Source of the DNA: Actinomycetota bacterium
GTDB lineage: Bacteria; Actinomycetota; Aquicultoria; Aquicultorales; Aquicultoraceae
Assembly: GCA_030018005.1 (NCBI GenBank)
Contig: JASEGT010000001.1
Span: 1-64,000 of the forward strand
Direction: 5' to 3'
DNA: 64,000 nucleotides
Part shown: positions 35,535 through 44,530 of the stretch, piece after piece
Layout: the number at the start of each line of letters is the position of its first letter
Numbering within the stretch: position 1 is the stretch's first letter
Program-made: the position numbers and the translations under genes
The notes under the pieces: generated by a model
What the model was told of the DNA's origin: nothing
The model's input: only the letters and a program-made list of their open reading frames with translations
Database searches by the model: none

Positions 35535-35753
35535 GTGGGACAATTGGAGAAATTAAGTTACGACCATGCTTTGGACCGGCTCGAAGAGATTGCCGAGCAG
35601 GTCAGAAAAAAAGAGATAAGTCTGGAGGCCTCACTCGACCTTCTCGAAGAGAGCATCCAACTTGCCACCTTATGTAATCAGCAGATAGACTATACGGCCT
35701 GGATTCCTCAGAACGAAGAAGATTCCCCGGGGGAAGATATAGTTGACCGCTAA
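35535..35753 (+). CDS. xseB: exodeoxyribonuclease VII small subunit
   Basis: 72 aa. LSYDHALDRLEEIAEQVRKKEISLEASLDLLEESIQLATLCNQQID is the helical hairpin of XseB, the small subunit that coats XseA in exonuclease VII. The C-terminal tail is short, acidic and poorly conserved. Start GTG 35535 or TTG 35544 are both possible. xseA, commonly next to it, is not in this window. The 3' end overlaps ispA by 11 bp. Confidence 0.85.
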   Translation: MGQLEKLSYDHALDRLEEIAEQVRKKEISLEASLDLLEESIQLATLCNQQIDYTAWIPQNEEDSPGEDIVDR

Positions 35754-36621
35754 ATATCCGGATGATACCAGGCTTCTAATAGAAGCAGGCCTGAAAGAGC
35801 ATTTTCCGAAGAAACGCAACCCCGAGGTTATCTACGAGGCGATGAGCCACAGCCTTTTCTCGGGCGGAAAGCGATTCAGAGCTATACTCGTCATCGAAGC
35901 CGCGAAGTTGTTTGGGGCGACCGCTGAAGAGGTCATGCCTACTGCTTGCGCGGTCGAATACATCCACACATACTCCCTGATACACGATGACCTTCCTGCT
36001 ATCGACGACGATAAATTGCGCCGGGGCAAACCCACATGTCACATTCTCTTTGGCGAGGCCATGGCTATTCTCGCCGGCGATGCGCTCTTTTCGGAGGCGT
36101 TTAGCCTTGTTGCGAGTGCGCAGAGAGCAGGTGACCGCGGCCGCATAGTAGATGTGGTGCGCGAATTATCGTCGGCGGCCGGGGTTTCAGGGATGGTCGG
36201 CGGCCAGGTTGTCGACATTATCTCGGAAGGCCGGGGGATAGACGCGTCGACACTCGAATTCATCCACGAAAACAAGACTGGCGCACTGATAAAAGCGTCA
36301 GTCAGAGCGGGCTCGATTTTAGCTGGAGCTTCGCAGTCCGAGCTGACCAGGTTGAGTTCGTATGCGGGTTATCTGGGCCTGGCGTTTCAAATAACCGACG
36401 ATGTGCTCGATGTGGTCGGGGACACCGAGGTTTTGGGCAAGACGGCGGGAAGCGACGTGAAATTAGGGAAGGCGACCTATCCTTCGGTCTATGGGCTCAA
36501 GGAGGCTAAAGCGATGGCCGAGTCGGTCGTCGGCCGCGCAAAAGACGCGCTTGATGGAGTGGCGGGCGATACGGCAGTCTTGAGAAACCTGGCGGATTTT
36601 GTGTATGAGCGACAGTTCTAG
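35743..36621 (+). CDS. ispA: polyprenyl synthetase (farnesyl/geranylgeranyl diphosphate synthase)
   Basis: Condenses isopentenyl diphosphate with allylic diphosphates. 292 aa. FSGGKRFRAILV, the first Asp-rich motif DDLPAIDDDKLRRGKPT, GEAMAILAGDAL, and the second motif QITDDVLD are all present. TTG 35743 lies 12 bp after GGGGGAA and overlaps xseB. Followed by dxs, which supplies the precursor pathway. Chain length cannot be fixed from sequence alone, but DDxxxxD with the small residues before it is the short-chain FPP type. Confidence 0.92.
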   Translation: MTAKYPDDTRLLIEAGLKEHFPKKRNPEVIYEAMSHSLFSGGKRFRAILVIEAAKLFGATAEEVMPTACAVEYIHTYSLIHDDLPAIDDDKLRRGKPTCHILFGEAMAILAGDALFSEAFSLVASAQRAGDRGRIVDVVRELSSAAGVSGMVGGQVVDIISEGRGIDASTLEFIHENKTGALIKASVRAGSILAGASQSELTRLSSYAGYLGLAFQITDDVLDVVGDTEVLGKTAGSDVKLGKATYPSVYGLKEAKAMAESVVGRAKDALDGVAGDTAVLRNLADFVYERQF

Positions 36622-36797
36622 CTTGTCTGAGACATCCGGTGGCGGGGGTTCAGGGGCCGCGCTCGATGCGATGACGATTGTATAGAGGTTGTCGTTTGGG
36701 CTATGATGGTCAATGGGAGAACAGGTTAAAACACATTTAGCAGTATTAGCCGAATTAAATGAGTCAAGCCCGTTCACTACGGGAAAAGAAGGATAAT

Positions 36798-38744
36798 ATG
36801 GATTACAAGATCTTAAGTACGATAGATGGCCCAAAAGACTTAAAGAGGATGTCCCATGGTGAGCTGGCGCGGCTTGCGCAAGAGTTAAGGACGCGGCTAA
36901 TCGAGGCTGTCTCGGAAACGGGCGGGCACCTAGGATCTAACTTGGGCGCGGTCGAGCTAACGCTCGCCTTGCACCGCACGCTTAATAGTCCGAAAGATAA
37001 GATAATTTGGGACGTGGGACACCAGAGCTACGTTCATAAGCTTATAACCGGCAGAAATGAGACCTTTACGACCCTGCGTCAATATGGCGGGTTGGCCGGT
37101 TTTCCGAAGAGATCAGAGAGCCCGCACGATGTGTTCGATACGGGCCATGCGAGCAACTCGATAAGCGTGGCGCTCGGCATCGCCGAGGCGCGAGATATGA
37201 ATGAGGGAGACGAGCATGTAGTGGCGGTCATAGGCGACGGGTCGCTCACGGGCGGCATGGCGTATGAAGCGCTCAATCAAGCCGGACATTTAGGTACGAG
37301 GCTCATCGTTGTCCTCAACGACAATGAGATGTCAATATCGCCGAACGTAGGTGCGATGAGCAGTTACCTGACGCAACTCCGTCTCGACCCCGGCCACACC
37401 AAGCTTCGCCGCGAGATAGAGACGCGAATCAAAAAGCTCCCCGCCATCGGCGAGTTCGTTTACGATATCGGGATGCATATTAAAGAGAGCGTCAAAGCGC
37501 TGCTCGTTCCGGGCATGCTCTTCGAAGAGCTGGGATTTACATACATGGGGCCGCTCGATGGCCATGACATCAAAGACCTGGAGAAGAACATAGCTCTTGC
37601 TAAGCAGGTGGAAGGGCCTGTGCTAATCCATGCGATTACCAAGAAGGGCCTGGGTTACATACCGGCGGTCGAGAGGCCGGAGAAATGGCATGGAATCGCG
37701 CCGTTCGTCAAAAGGACGGGCGAGCCGAAGTCATCGAGTAGCGCCGCGACCTATACCGAGGTGTTCGGTAAGACGCTCGTGGATTTAGCGAAGAAGAACG
37801 ATAAGATAGTGGCGATAACGGCTGCTATGACCAGCGGCACGGGCTTGGACGAATTTGCGCAGGAGTTGCCGGATAGATTCTATGACGTGGGTATCGCGGA
37901 ACCTCATGCAGTGACGTTTGCCGCCGGAATGGCGACCCAGGGTTTTCATCCGGTGGTGGCGATATACTCGACGTTTTTGCAGCGGGCGTTCGACCAGATA
38001 ATGCAGGACGTTAGCCTCCAGGAGCTGCCGGTGGTCTTTGCGATAGACCGGGCGGGACTCGTCGGCGAAGACGGGCCAACCCACCACGGGGCGTTCGACC
38101 TTACATATCTGCGCAGCGTGCCGGGCCTTACCATAATGGCCCCGAAAGATGAAGATGAGTTGCGGCACATGCTCTTTACGGCTACGGAAATCGGTCAGCC
38201 GGTTGCGATACGTTATGCGCGCGACCTGGGCCTCGGAGTTCCGATTTCGGAGGATTATCGCATGATGCCTCTAGGTAAGGGCGAGATTCTCGAAGAAGGA
38301 ACGGAAATCTGCTTGCTGGCAGTCGGGCGAATGGTAAGCTCCTCATTGGAAGCGGCCAAGATACTGCGGGAGCGCGGCGTATCAGCGTCTGTCGTGAATA
38401 TGCGCTTTATCAAGCCGATAGACGAGGAGTTAATAAGCTGGGCAGCCGAGAAACACAAACTACTTGTGAGCATCGAGGAGAATACGGTCTCGGGGGGATT
38501 CGGCTCCGCTGTGCTGGAATCGTTGGTGGAGATGGGGTATCACATGCCGTTCCTCAGACTCGGGCTGCCCGATAGATTTATGTCTCATGGGTCGATGAAA
38601 CGTCTTCTCGCGGAGGCCGGTCTCGACGCTAACGGCATCGCATATAGTGTTAACCGCAAGCTGGACGAGTTGAAGAGCGGCAAGAAACCGGGCGAATCCG
38701 CCGGGCGCACGACATTCGGTACCCACCCCACGATGTTTGAGTAG
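36798..38744 (+). CDS. dxs: 1-deoxy-D-xylulose-5-phosphate synthase
   Basis: Thiamine diphosphate enzyme joining pyruvate and glyceraldehyde 3-phosphate, first step of the MEP pathway. 648 aa. SETGGHLGSNLGAVELT, DVGHQSYVHK, ThDP motif GDGSLTGGMAYEALNQ ending in NDNEMSIS, then the pyrimidine domain GIAEPHAVTFAAGMA and DRAGLVGEDGPTHHG, and a transketolase C-terminal domain. The frame is open from 36759, but ATG 36798 with AGAAGGA upstream is the better start. The 176 bp before it hold no clear element. Confidence 0.96.
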   Translation: MDYKILSTIDGPKDLKRMSHGELARLAQELRTRLIEAVSETGGHLGSNLGAVELTLALHRTLNSPKDKIIWDVGHQSYVHKLITGRNETFTTLRQYGGLAGFPKRSESPHDVFDTGHASNSISVALGIAEARDMNEGDEHVVAVIGDGSLTGGMAYEALNQAGHLGTRLIVVLNDNEMSISPNVGAMSSYLTQLRLDPGHTKLRREIETRIKKLPAIGEFVYDIGMHIKESVKALLVPGMLFEELGFTYMGPLDGHDIKDLEKNIALAKQVEGPVLIHAITKKGLGYIPAVERPEKWHGIAPFVKRTGEPKSSSSAATYTEVFGKTLVDLAKKNDKIVAITAAMTSGTGLDEFAQELPDRFYDVGIAEPHAVTFAAGMATQGFHPVVAIYSTFLQRAFDQIMQDVSLQELPVVFAIDRAGLVGEDGPTHHGAFDLTYLRSVPGLTIMAPKDEDELRHMLFTATEIGQPVAIRYARDLGLGVPISEDYRMMPLGKGEILEEGTEICLLAVGRMVSSSLEAAKILRERGVSASVVNMRFIKPIDEELISWAAEKHKLLVSIEENTVSGGFGSAVLESLVEMGYHMPFLRLGLPDRFMSHGSMKRLLAEAGLDANGIAYSVNRKLDELKSGKKPGESAGRTTFGTHPTMFE

Positions 38745-38795
38745 TAGGCCCGATGATGTGGCACGCTTAACAAACCATCTATTCTAGATTATTTT

Positions 38796-39626
38796 ATGGG
38801 CAAAAAAAGAGCCGACAAATATTTAGTTCAATCAGGATTGGTGGAAAGCCGCGAGCAAGCTCAGCGGCTGATTATGGCTCGGAAGGTTTTTGTCGATGCA
38901 AAGCCTATTGAGAAACCATCCAGCCTGGTCGATGAGGGTGGCCATATAACCATCGCTCAAGACGACTCGTATGTGTCACGAGGCGGGCTGAAACTGGAAA
39001 AAGCGCTTCAAGAGTTCTCGATTGACCCGGCGGGCAAGCTGGCAATCGATATTGGGGCATCGACCGGCGGCTTCACCGACTGCTTGCTGCGTCGAGGCTT
39101 GAAGCAGGTTGTCGCCATTGATGTCGGCTATGGCCAGCTAGCTTGGTCGCTACGCAAAGACCCGCGAGTCATAGTTTTGGAACGGACCAACATCCGCCAC
39201 GTAAAACCCGATGATATTCCATACCTCGCCGACCTTATTACCATCGACGTCTCGTTCATATCTCTTCAAAAGATCTTGTTGAGCGTTTTAGCGCTGCTGG
39301 CGCCCGGCGGAGAGATAGTCGCGCTCGTGAAGCCGCAGTTTGAAGCGGGACGCGAGAGAGTCGGCAAGAAAGGCGTGGTAAAAGACCCGACTGTGCACAG
39401 GGATGTCTTAAATGAGACCTGGGAATTTTTTGAGAAAAACGGCATGCGGATTAAAGGGCTTTCATTCTCACCGATTAAAGGGCCGGAAGGAAATCTCGAG
39501 TTTTTGCTCTACGCTACGGGTGATGGTTTGCCTGTCGGGGAGAGCGAGAGAAAAAGGATTATTGATGCCGTCGTTGAAAAAGCCCATGAGGTGCTGTGGC
39601 AGGTAGATTCAAGTGCCGGCACATAA
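38796..39626 (+). CDS. tlyA: TlyA family rRNA 2'-O-methyltransferase / hemolysin
   Basis: 276 aa. N-terminal S4 RNA-binding domain (RADKYLVQSGLVESREQAQRLIMARKVFVDAKP), then an FtsJ-like methyltransferase with the SAM motif AIDIGASTGGFTDCLLRRG and the KPQFEAGRERVGKKGVV segment. In mycobacteria TlyA methylates 16S and 23S rRNA and confers capreomycin sensitivity. The order tlyA-nadK-recN-steA is that of Actinomycetota. Ribosome site before ATG 38796 is weak. Confidence 0.94.
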   Translation: MGKKRADKYLVQSGLVESREQAQRLIMARKVFVDAKPIEKPSSLVDEGGHITIAQDDSYVSRGGLKLEKALQEFSIDPAGKLAIDIGASTGGFTDCLLRRGLKQVVAIDVGYGQLAWSLRKDPRVIVLERTNIRHVKPDDIPYLADLITIDVSFISLQKILLSVLALLAPGGEIVALVKPQFEAGRERVGKKGVVKDPTVHRDVLNETWEFFEKNGMRIKGLSFSPIKGPEGNLEFLLYATGDGLPVGESERKRIIDAVVEKAHEVLWQVDSSAGT

Positions 39627-39670
39627 GCGGTTTAATCTTCGCGAAACGTGCCAATCGAGCTTGGTTGCCT

Positions 39671-39681
39671 TATAATATAAT
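39671..39681 (+). promoter_or_regulatory. -10 box candidate for nadK-recN
   Basis: Two overlapping TATAAT sequences (39671-39676 and 39676-39681) lie 31-41 bp before the nadK start. No clear -35 at 16-18 bp was found, so this is a partial promoter signal only. Confidence 0.35.
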
Positions 39682-39711
39682 AGGTTTGTTTAGGAACGGC
39701 ATAGGAGTCTT

Positions 39712-40590
39712 ATGGCATATATTGAGGGCAAAGCGACAGGCAAAATAGTGATACTGCCGAACCTCGACAAGAGCGAAGTCCCGAAGATGACTTCGGAGCT
39801 GATTTCATGGTTCAAGGCTAAGCAAGTGGAAGTCTTGTTGCTGACCGAAGATGCGGGAAGGCTCGGCTTGGACGAGCTTGGCGCCGGTTTTGACGAGATT
39901 TTGACGAGCGATGCTGTGGTCGTGCTCGGGGGCGACGGCACGATTCTTCGTGCTGTTCGAATGCTAAAAGGAGCGAAGATTCCGGTCATCGGTGTCAATA
40001 TGGGCCGGGTCGGGTTTTTGTCCGAAGTCGAGCCCAATGAGCTTTATCCGGCTATGGAGCGGCTGCTCTCAGGGGACTATATGGTCGACGAGCGCATGAT
40101 GCTCGAGTGTGTAATTAGCGCCGGCGATTGTGACGACACCTACCTTGCGCTCAATGAAATCGCGATAGAGCGCGGTCATCACCAGCGCATGCTCGAAATG
40201 GATGTCTATATCAACGACATAATGTTCAGCAGATATACCGCGAATGGACTTATTTTCGCGACACCGACCGGCTCGACGGCGTATTCGTTTTCAGCTGGCG
40301 GACCTGTGGTTTCGCCGGAAAACGAGCTGATTTTGCTGGCACCCGTCAACCCGCACTCCCTGTTTGGAAGGACGATGGCGCTCAGCGCTAAAGATACGGC
40401 GCGCGTCGAGCTCGCCAAGGACCTCGAAGTAATAGTAGGAGTCGATGGCTGTCTCGAGTTCTGTGCCATCTTTGACTCGGTGGAGATACGACGGGCCGAT
40501 TCCAAGGCTCAGCTGATAAGACTTAAGGAGCAGAGTTTCTATACGCTCTTCAAGAGTAAGCTGCGTGTCTGGGATTCCTGGCTTCGATAG
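39712..40590 (+). CDS. nadK: NAD kinase
   Basis: Phosphorylates NAD to NADP. 292 aa. GGDGTILRAVRM (nucleotide/catalytic Asp), VNMGRVGFLSE, LNEIAIERG and TPTGSTAYSFSAGGP are the family motifs in order. AGGAG lies just before ATG 39712. Between tlyA and recN, as in Mycobacterium (ppnK). Confidence 0.96.
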   Translation: MAYIEGKATGKIVILPNLDKSEVPKMTSELISWFKAKQVEVLLLTEDAGRLGLDELGAGFDEILTSDAVVVLGGDGTILRAVRMLKGAKIPVIGVNMGRVGFLSEVEPNELYPAMERLLSGDYMVDERMMLECVISAGDCDDTYLALNEIAIERGHHQRMLEMDVYINDIMFSRYTANGLIFATPTGSTAYSFSAGGPVVSPENELILLAPVNPHSLFGRTMALSAKDTARVELAKDLEVIVGVDGCLEFCAIFDSVEIRRADSKAQLIRLKEQSFYTLFKSKLRVWDSWLR

Positions 40591-40599
40591 GCGGCATTT

Positions 40600-42342
40600 A
40601 TGTTACACGAGCTATTCATAAGGGACTTAGCTCTTATCACTAAAGCGCGCGTTCAGTTTGGAGGCGGTCTTAACGTCTTGACCGGTGAGACTGGAGCCGG
40701 TAAGACGGTCGTGGTCGGAGCGGTCAACTTGTTGCTCGGCGGCAGGGCGGACAATTCCATGATTCGGCGCGGGTGCGACCGTGCGGAAGTACAGGGATTG
40801 TTTTCGGTACCGCAGGCGATGAAGCCGGATTTCGAGAGGGACAACTTTCTCGTAGATGACGGCGAGTTGATAATTCGCCGGGTCATCTCGGCGGACGGCA
40901 AGAACAAGTGCTACATTAACGACAGCATTGTTACGGTCAAGACACTTGCCGAGGTAGGCAGACGACTTCTAGACCTGCATGGACAGCATGAGCACCAGTC
41001 GCTCTTCAAACCCTCGACGCACATAGACTTTCTTGACAAATATGGCGGTATCGAATTGCTGCGACTTCGCGATATTTTTCGAGACGATCTTGAAAGCCTG
41101 CGAGAACGGCAGCGTGAATTGGCGGCCATCCAAGGCGCGGAACGCGAATTGCTGGCAAAGAAAGACCTTCTGCAGTTTCAAACCAATGAAATAGACCAGG
41201 CGGCTCTGGTAGTCGACGAGGATGAAGAGCTTAAGCGCGAGCGCGAGATCTTGCGGAATGCGCAGAAGTTGTATGAGGTCGCCGCAAACTCGGTCAATGC
41301 GATTTCGGATAGCGGTGATTTTACGCCGGCGGTTGACCTTATCGCGCGCGCGGCTGAAGACTTACGCACCATGGAAAATATCGATGCGGCCTTCGATGAG
41401 ATAACGGAAAGGCTCAACAGCCTGTCCATAGAGCTTGAAGATTGTGCGGCGTCGCTCAAGGATTACGCGACCAGTCTCGATTTTCCTCCGGGGCGCTTGC
41501 AGGAAGTCGAGGACAGACTTTCGCTGCTGGCGTTGATGAAGAAAAAATACGGGACAAGCATAGAAGAGATTTTGAAATATCGAGATTTCGCGGCACGGGA
41601 GCTGTTGCTCTGCGACACATCTGGTCAACGGATAGCTCGGCTGGAAAGGGAGATAGTCGAGCTTGAGCGAAGGCTTGCCGAAGTCGCGACGAGTCTAAGC
41701 CTGATGCGTAAAGAAGCCGCCGAAAAATTTGCCATTGAGGTCGGGCAGGAATTGGCGGATTTAAATATGGTAAACGCCGATTTTAAAGTATTATTAATCA
41801 GTGAAGAGGATAACGACGGCTTGCCCTTCGAAAACGGGCGCCTTAAGGTCTATGCGCACGGCATCGATAGAGTCGAGTTTCTCATCTCGGCTAACAAAGG
41901 AGAGCCGCCGCGACCGCTTGCGAAGATAGCTTCCGGCGGAGAGGTCTCCAGGATAATGCTGGCTTTAAAGATAGTCCTGGCGGACGCGGATGCAACGCCG
42001 ACGCTGATTTTTGATGAGATAGATGTCGGGATAGGGGGCAAGACCGCGATGGCGGTCGGTAAGAAGATGTCGCTGCTGGGCAGGGCACATCAAGTCATGG
42101 CTGTTACTCATTTATCACAGATAGCAAGCTTTGCGGATAGTCACTTTTCGATTGAGAAAAAGGAGCTGGACGACAAGTCCATAACCGAGATAGACGAGCT
42201 TTTTGACGAAGGCAGAATACGCGAGATAGCACGGCTTTTAAGCGGCAAAATTGATTCAGACCTGTCGCTCAAACATGCCGAAGAATTGCTTTTTGAAGCC
42301 GAGGGGAAGAAAGCGAGCGAGGCGCGTGGCAGAACGAACTGA
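40600..42342 (+). CDS. recN: DNA repair protein RecN
   Basis: SMC-like ATPase for double-strand break repair. 580 aa. Walker A GETGAGKTVV near the N terminus, DLHGQHEHQSLF, a long coiled coil (about 150-370), ABC signature SGGEVSRIMLALK, Walker B LIFDEIDVGIGG and the H-loop MAVTHLSQIA. It starts 9 bp after nadK. No LexA-type box was found upstream, so SOS control is not evident. Confidence 0.96.
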   Translation: MLHELFIRDLALITKARVQFGGGLNVLTGETGAGKTVVVGAVNLLLGGRADNSMIRRGCDRAEVQGLFSVPQAMKPDFERDNFLVDDGELIIRRVISADGKNKCYINDSIVTVKTLAEVGRRLLDLHGQHEHQSLFKPSTHIDFLDKYGGIELLRLRDIFRDDLESLRERQRELAAIQGAERELLAKKDLLQFQTNEIDQAALVVDEDEELKREREILRNAQKLYEVAANSVNAISDSGDFTPAVDLIARAAEDLRTMENIDAAFDEITERLNSLSIELEDCAASLKDYATSLDFPPGRLQEVEDRLSLLALMKKKYGTSIEEILKYRDFAARELLLCDTSGQRIARLEREIVELERRLAEVATSLSLMRKEAAEKFAIEVGQELADLNMVNADFKVLLISEEDNDGLPFENGRLKVYAHGIDRVEFLISANKGEPPRPLAKIASGGEVSRIMLALKIVLADADATPTLIFDEIDVGIGGKTAMAVGKKMSLLGRAHQVMAVTHLSQIASFADSHFSIEKKELDDKSITEIDELFDEGRIREIARLLSGKIDSDLSLKHAEELLFEAEGKKASEARGRTN

Positions 42343-43189
42343 TGTCAAAGATGAAATAAAGGGTGCTCAGCCGAGAGATATCCTGTTGAAAAACGAGAGT
42401 GCGGAGGGAGAATTTAGCGCGGTGCGCATAGAGGCAAAGCGACGCCGGCGACGGCTGAACGCGATGCTCAGGGCCAAACAGATTTTGACGGCGATATCGC
42501 TTATCTTGTCCGTAGGGCTATTGATATATATAGTTTCGGAGATAAACCTCCTGAGTTTCCAGCAAAACGGCGCGGCGATTGCGACTGAGACTGTACAAGA
42601 AACAAGCCCGCTTTATGAGTGTTTCGCGACCGTAGGCACATCGAGCCTTGGTTTGGCGCTACCGGCGCGGCAGGGGAGTGTCGTTGGAGTGGGATTTCAT
42701 CAAGCGGAGCGGCGCGAGGCGGTTGCTATGGCACCGGTGCTGGAGTGCTACGACAGGGAAGCGACCGCAACCGTACGAAACGCGGTTATAGGAGCGGAGC
42801 AACCGGTGCTCTTTATTATGGAGTCAAGGGGCAGGGGAAGCGCACCGACTTCCGCTATGGATATTGCACTGGCCCCCAATTCGGAAGTGCTCAGTCCGGT
42901 TAACGGCGTCGTTACCGTCGTGAAGACTTACGAGCTTTACAGCAAGGTAACCGATTATCACGTCGAAATACAACCCGATGGGTATCCGAACTTGCGTATC
43001 GCGATAATTCACATCGACGATGTTCGCATCAGAATCGGGCAACGTCTCGAAAAAGGAGAGACCGTCATTGGGGCACTCAGACCTCTGCCGCAGATTAATA
43101 GCCAGATAAATAAGTATCTGCCGGAATTCACAGACCATGTTCATATGCAGGTCAATCCCGCGACAACAGATGGCAGCTTGGGCTCATAG
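42326..43189 (+). CDS. membrane-anchored, degenerate M23-like protein
   Basis: About 287 aa. A basic cytoplasmic N terminus (RRRRRLNAMLRAKQ), one membrane segment (about 52-72), and an exported C-terminal domain resembling the M23/LytM fold: SAMDIALAPNSEVLSPVNGVVT, then AIIHIDDVRIRIGQRLEKGETVIG and DHVHMQVN. The HxH pair and the Asp are present, but the first zinc-ligand His of the HxxxD motif is missing, so it may be a catalytically dead regulator of the EnvC/NlpD kind. It overlaps recN by 17 bp and precedes steA. GTG 42326 is the best start, not certain. Confidence 0.68.
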   Translation: MAERTDVKDEIKGAQPRDILLKNESAEGEFSAVRIEAKRRRRRLNAMLRAKQILTAISLILSVGLLIYIVSEINLLSFQQNGAAIATETVQETSPLYECFATVGTSSLGLALPARQGSVVGVGFHQAERREAVAMAPVLECYDREATATVRNAVIGAEQPVLFIMESRGRGSAPTSAMDIALAPNSEVLSPVNGVVTVVKTYELYSKVTDYHVEIQPDGYPNLRIAIIHIDDVRIRIGQRLEKGETVIGALRPLPQINSQINKYLPEFTDHVHMQVNPATTDGSLGS

Positions 43190-43240
43190 ACCCGGTATAC
43201 GTAAGGATCGCTGAGAACAATCGAGTTAAAAGGATTTATT

Positions 43241-44521
43241 GTGTCGAACGATAGAAAAGCCACAAAGCAAGCGCGGCGCGTTTCTGGCAATCATAATCGA
43301 AAACCGGTAAGCTTTGATGATGGAGCCGCTGTCGAATCTTTTGACATCGACGGCAAGGGCATACCCCCGAAGTTGCTTACGAAAGGAAAGACCGGCAGCA
43401 TGTATTTTGATGGATCGGCGAAGCTTGACAAGCGGACAAAGAGGCTTGTAAAGCGCCTGAAACCGAGCGATATAGCCATTATCGACCACGAAGACCTCGA
43501 CCGCGTAACAGCTGAGGCGCTTGTCGAGACGGGTGTCGAGGTAGTTATAAATGCGAGCTGCTTTACATCGGGCAAGTATCCGAATGCGGGACCGCTGGTA
43601 CTTTGCTCGGCTGGGATTCACCTGCTCGACAACGTCGGACCCGAGATTTTCGACCTTGTCAAAGAGGGAAGCTGGCTTAGTATAAAGGGTGAGGATGTGT
43701 GCCTCGGGGATAGAAAGATAGCCAGCGGAAAGAAATTGACACATTTGATGCTCGAGCACGAACTCGAAAAGGCGCATGGCAGGATAGGCGAAGAGTTGGA
43801 AAAATTCGCGGTTAATACGCTCGAATATATGCAAAAAGAAAAAGAGTTGATACTTGATGGGTCAAGAGTTCCGGAGACGAGTATAAATTTTAATGGCAAG
43901 CACGCATTGATCGTGGTCAGAGGACATGACTATAAAGCCGACCTAAAAGCTTTGCGCGCCTACATACGTGAGGTGAGGCCCATTCTAATCGGCGTCGACG
44001 GCGGAGCCGACGCGCTGGTGGAGGAGGGCTACAGGCCCGACATTATCATCGGCGATATGGACAGCGTGGCGGACGCGACGCTCAAATGCGGAGCGGAACT
44101 TATCGTCCATGCTTATGCCGGCGGACGCGCACCGGGTTTGAGCCGCCTCCAAAAACTAGGTTTGTCGGCAATAGTCTTTGAAGCAGCGGGCACCAGTGAG
44201 GATATTGCGATGGTTCTGGCTTATGAAAAAAGCGCGGAACTTATCGTGGCGGTAGGGACGCACGCCAATTTAGTCGAATTCCTAGATAAGGGTAGAAAAG
44301 GGATGTCGAGTACTTTTCTAGTAAGGTTGAAAGTCGGCGGTAAGCTTGTCGACGCAAAAGGCGTCAATAAGCTCTACCGGTCTAGCGTAAAAATAAGCCA
44401 ACTCGGGCTATTACTATTAGGCGGATTGACCGCTATTATAGCAATAATAATCGCTACACCGGCCATTAGACAATCGATTCGTCTTATACTTGTACAGGTG
44501 AAATTAATATTAGGCCTTTAG
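43241..44521 (+). CDS. steA: SteA, putative cytokinetic ring protein
   Basis: 426 aa. The central part (about 215-360) is thiamin-pyrophosphokinase-like: PILIGVDGGADALVEEGYRPDIIIGDMDSV. A single membrane segment lies near the C terminus (about 385-407). The gene sits directly between recN and the MctB/SteB gene, the diagnostic actinobacterial order (Rv1697-Rv1698; cg1603-cg1604), where SteA/SteB act in cell separation in Corynebacterium. GTG 43241 follows AAAGGA at 6 nt. The kinase active site role is unproven in the family. Confidence 0.9.
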   Translation: MSNDRKATKQARRVSGNHNRKPVSFDDGAAVESFDIDGKGIPPKLLTKGKTGSMYFDGSAKLDKRTKRLVKRLKPSDIAIIDHEDLDRVTAEALVETGVEVVINASCFTSGKYPNAGPLVLCSAGIHLLDNVGPEIFDLVKEGSWLSIKGEDVCLGDRKIASGKKLTHLMLEHELEKAHGRIGEELEKFAVNTLEYMQKEKELILDGSRVPETSINFNGKHALIVVRGHDYKADLKALRAYIREVRPILIGVDGGADALVEEGYRPDIIIGDMDSVADATLKCGAELIVHAYAGGRAPGLSRLQKLGLSAIVFEAAGTSEDIAMVLAYEKSAELIVAVGTHANLVEFLDKGRKGMSSTFLVRLKVGGKLVDAKGVNKLYRSSVKISQLGLLLLGGLTAIIAIIIATPAIRQSIRLILVQVKLILGL

Positions 44522-44530
44522 GAGAAATAG

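Noticed and set aside
36606-36686. 26-codon frame overlapping the ispA end (Ser/Gly-rich peptide)
   Set aside because: No ribosome site distinct from ispA sequence and no sign of conservation can be seen; probably chance.
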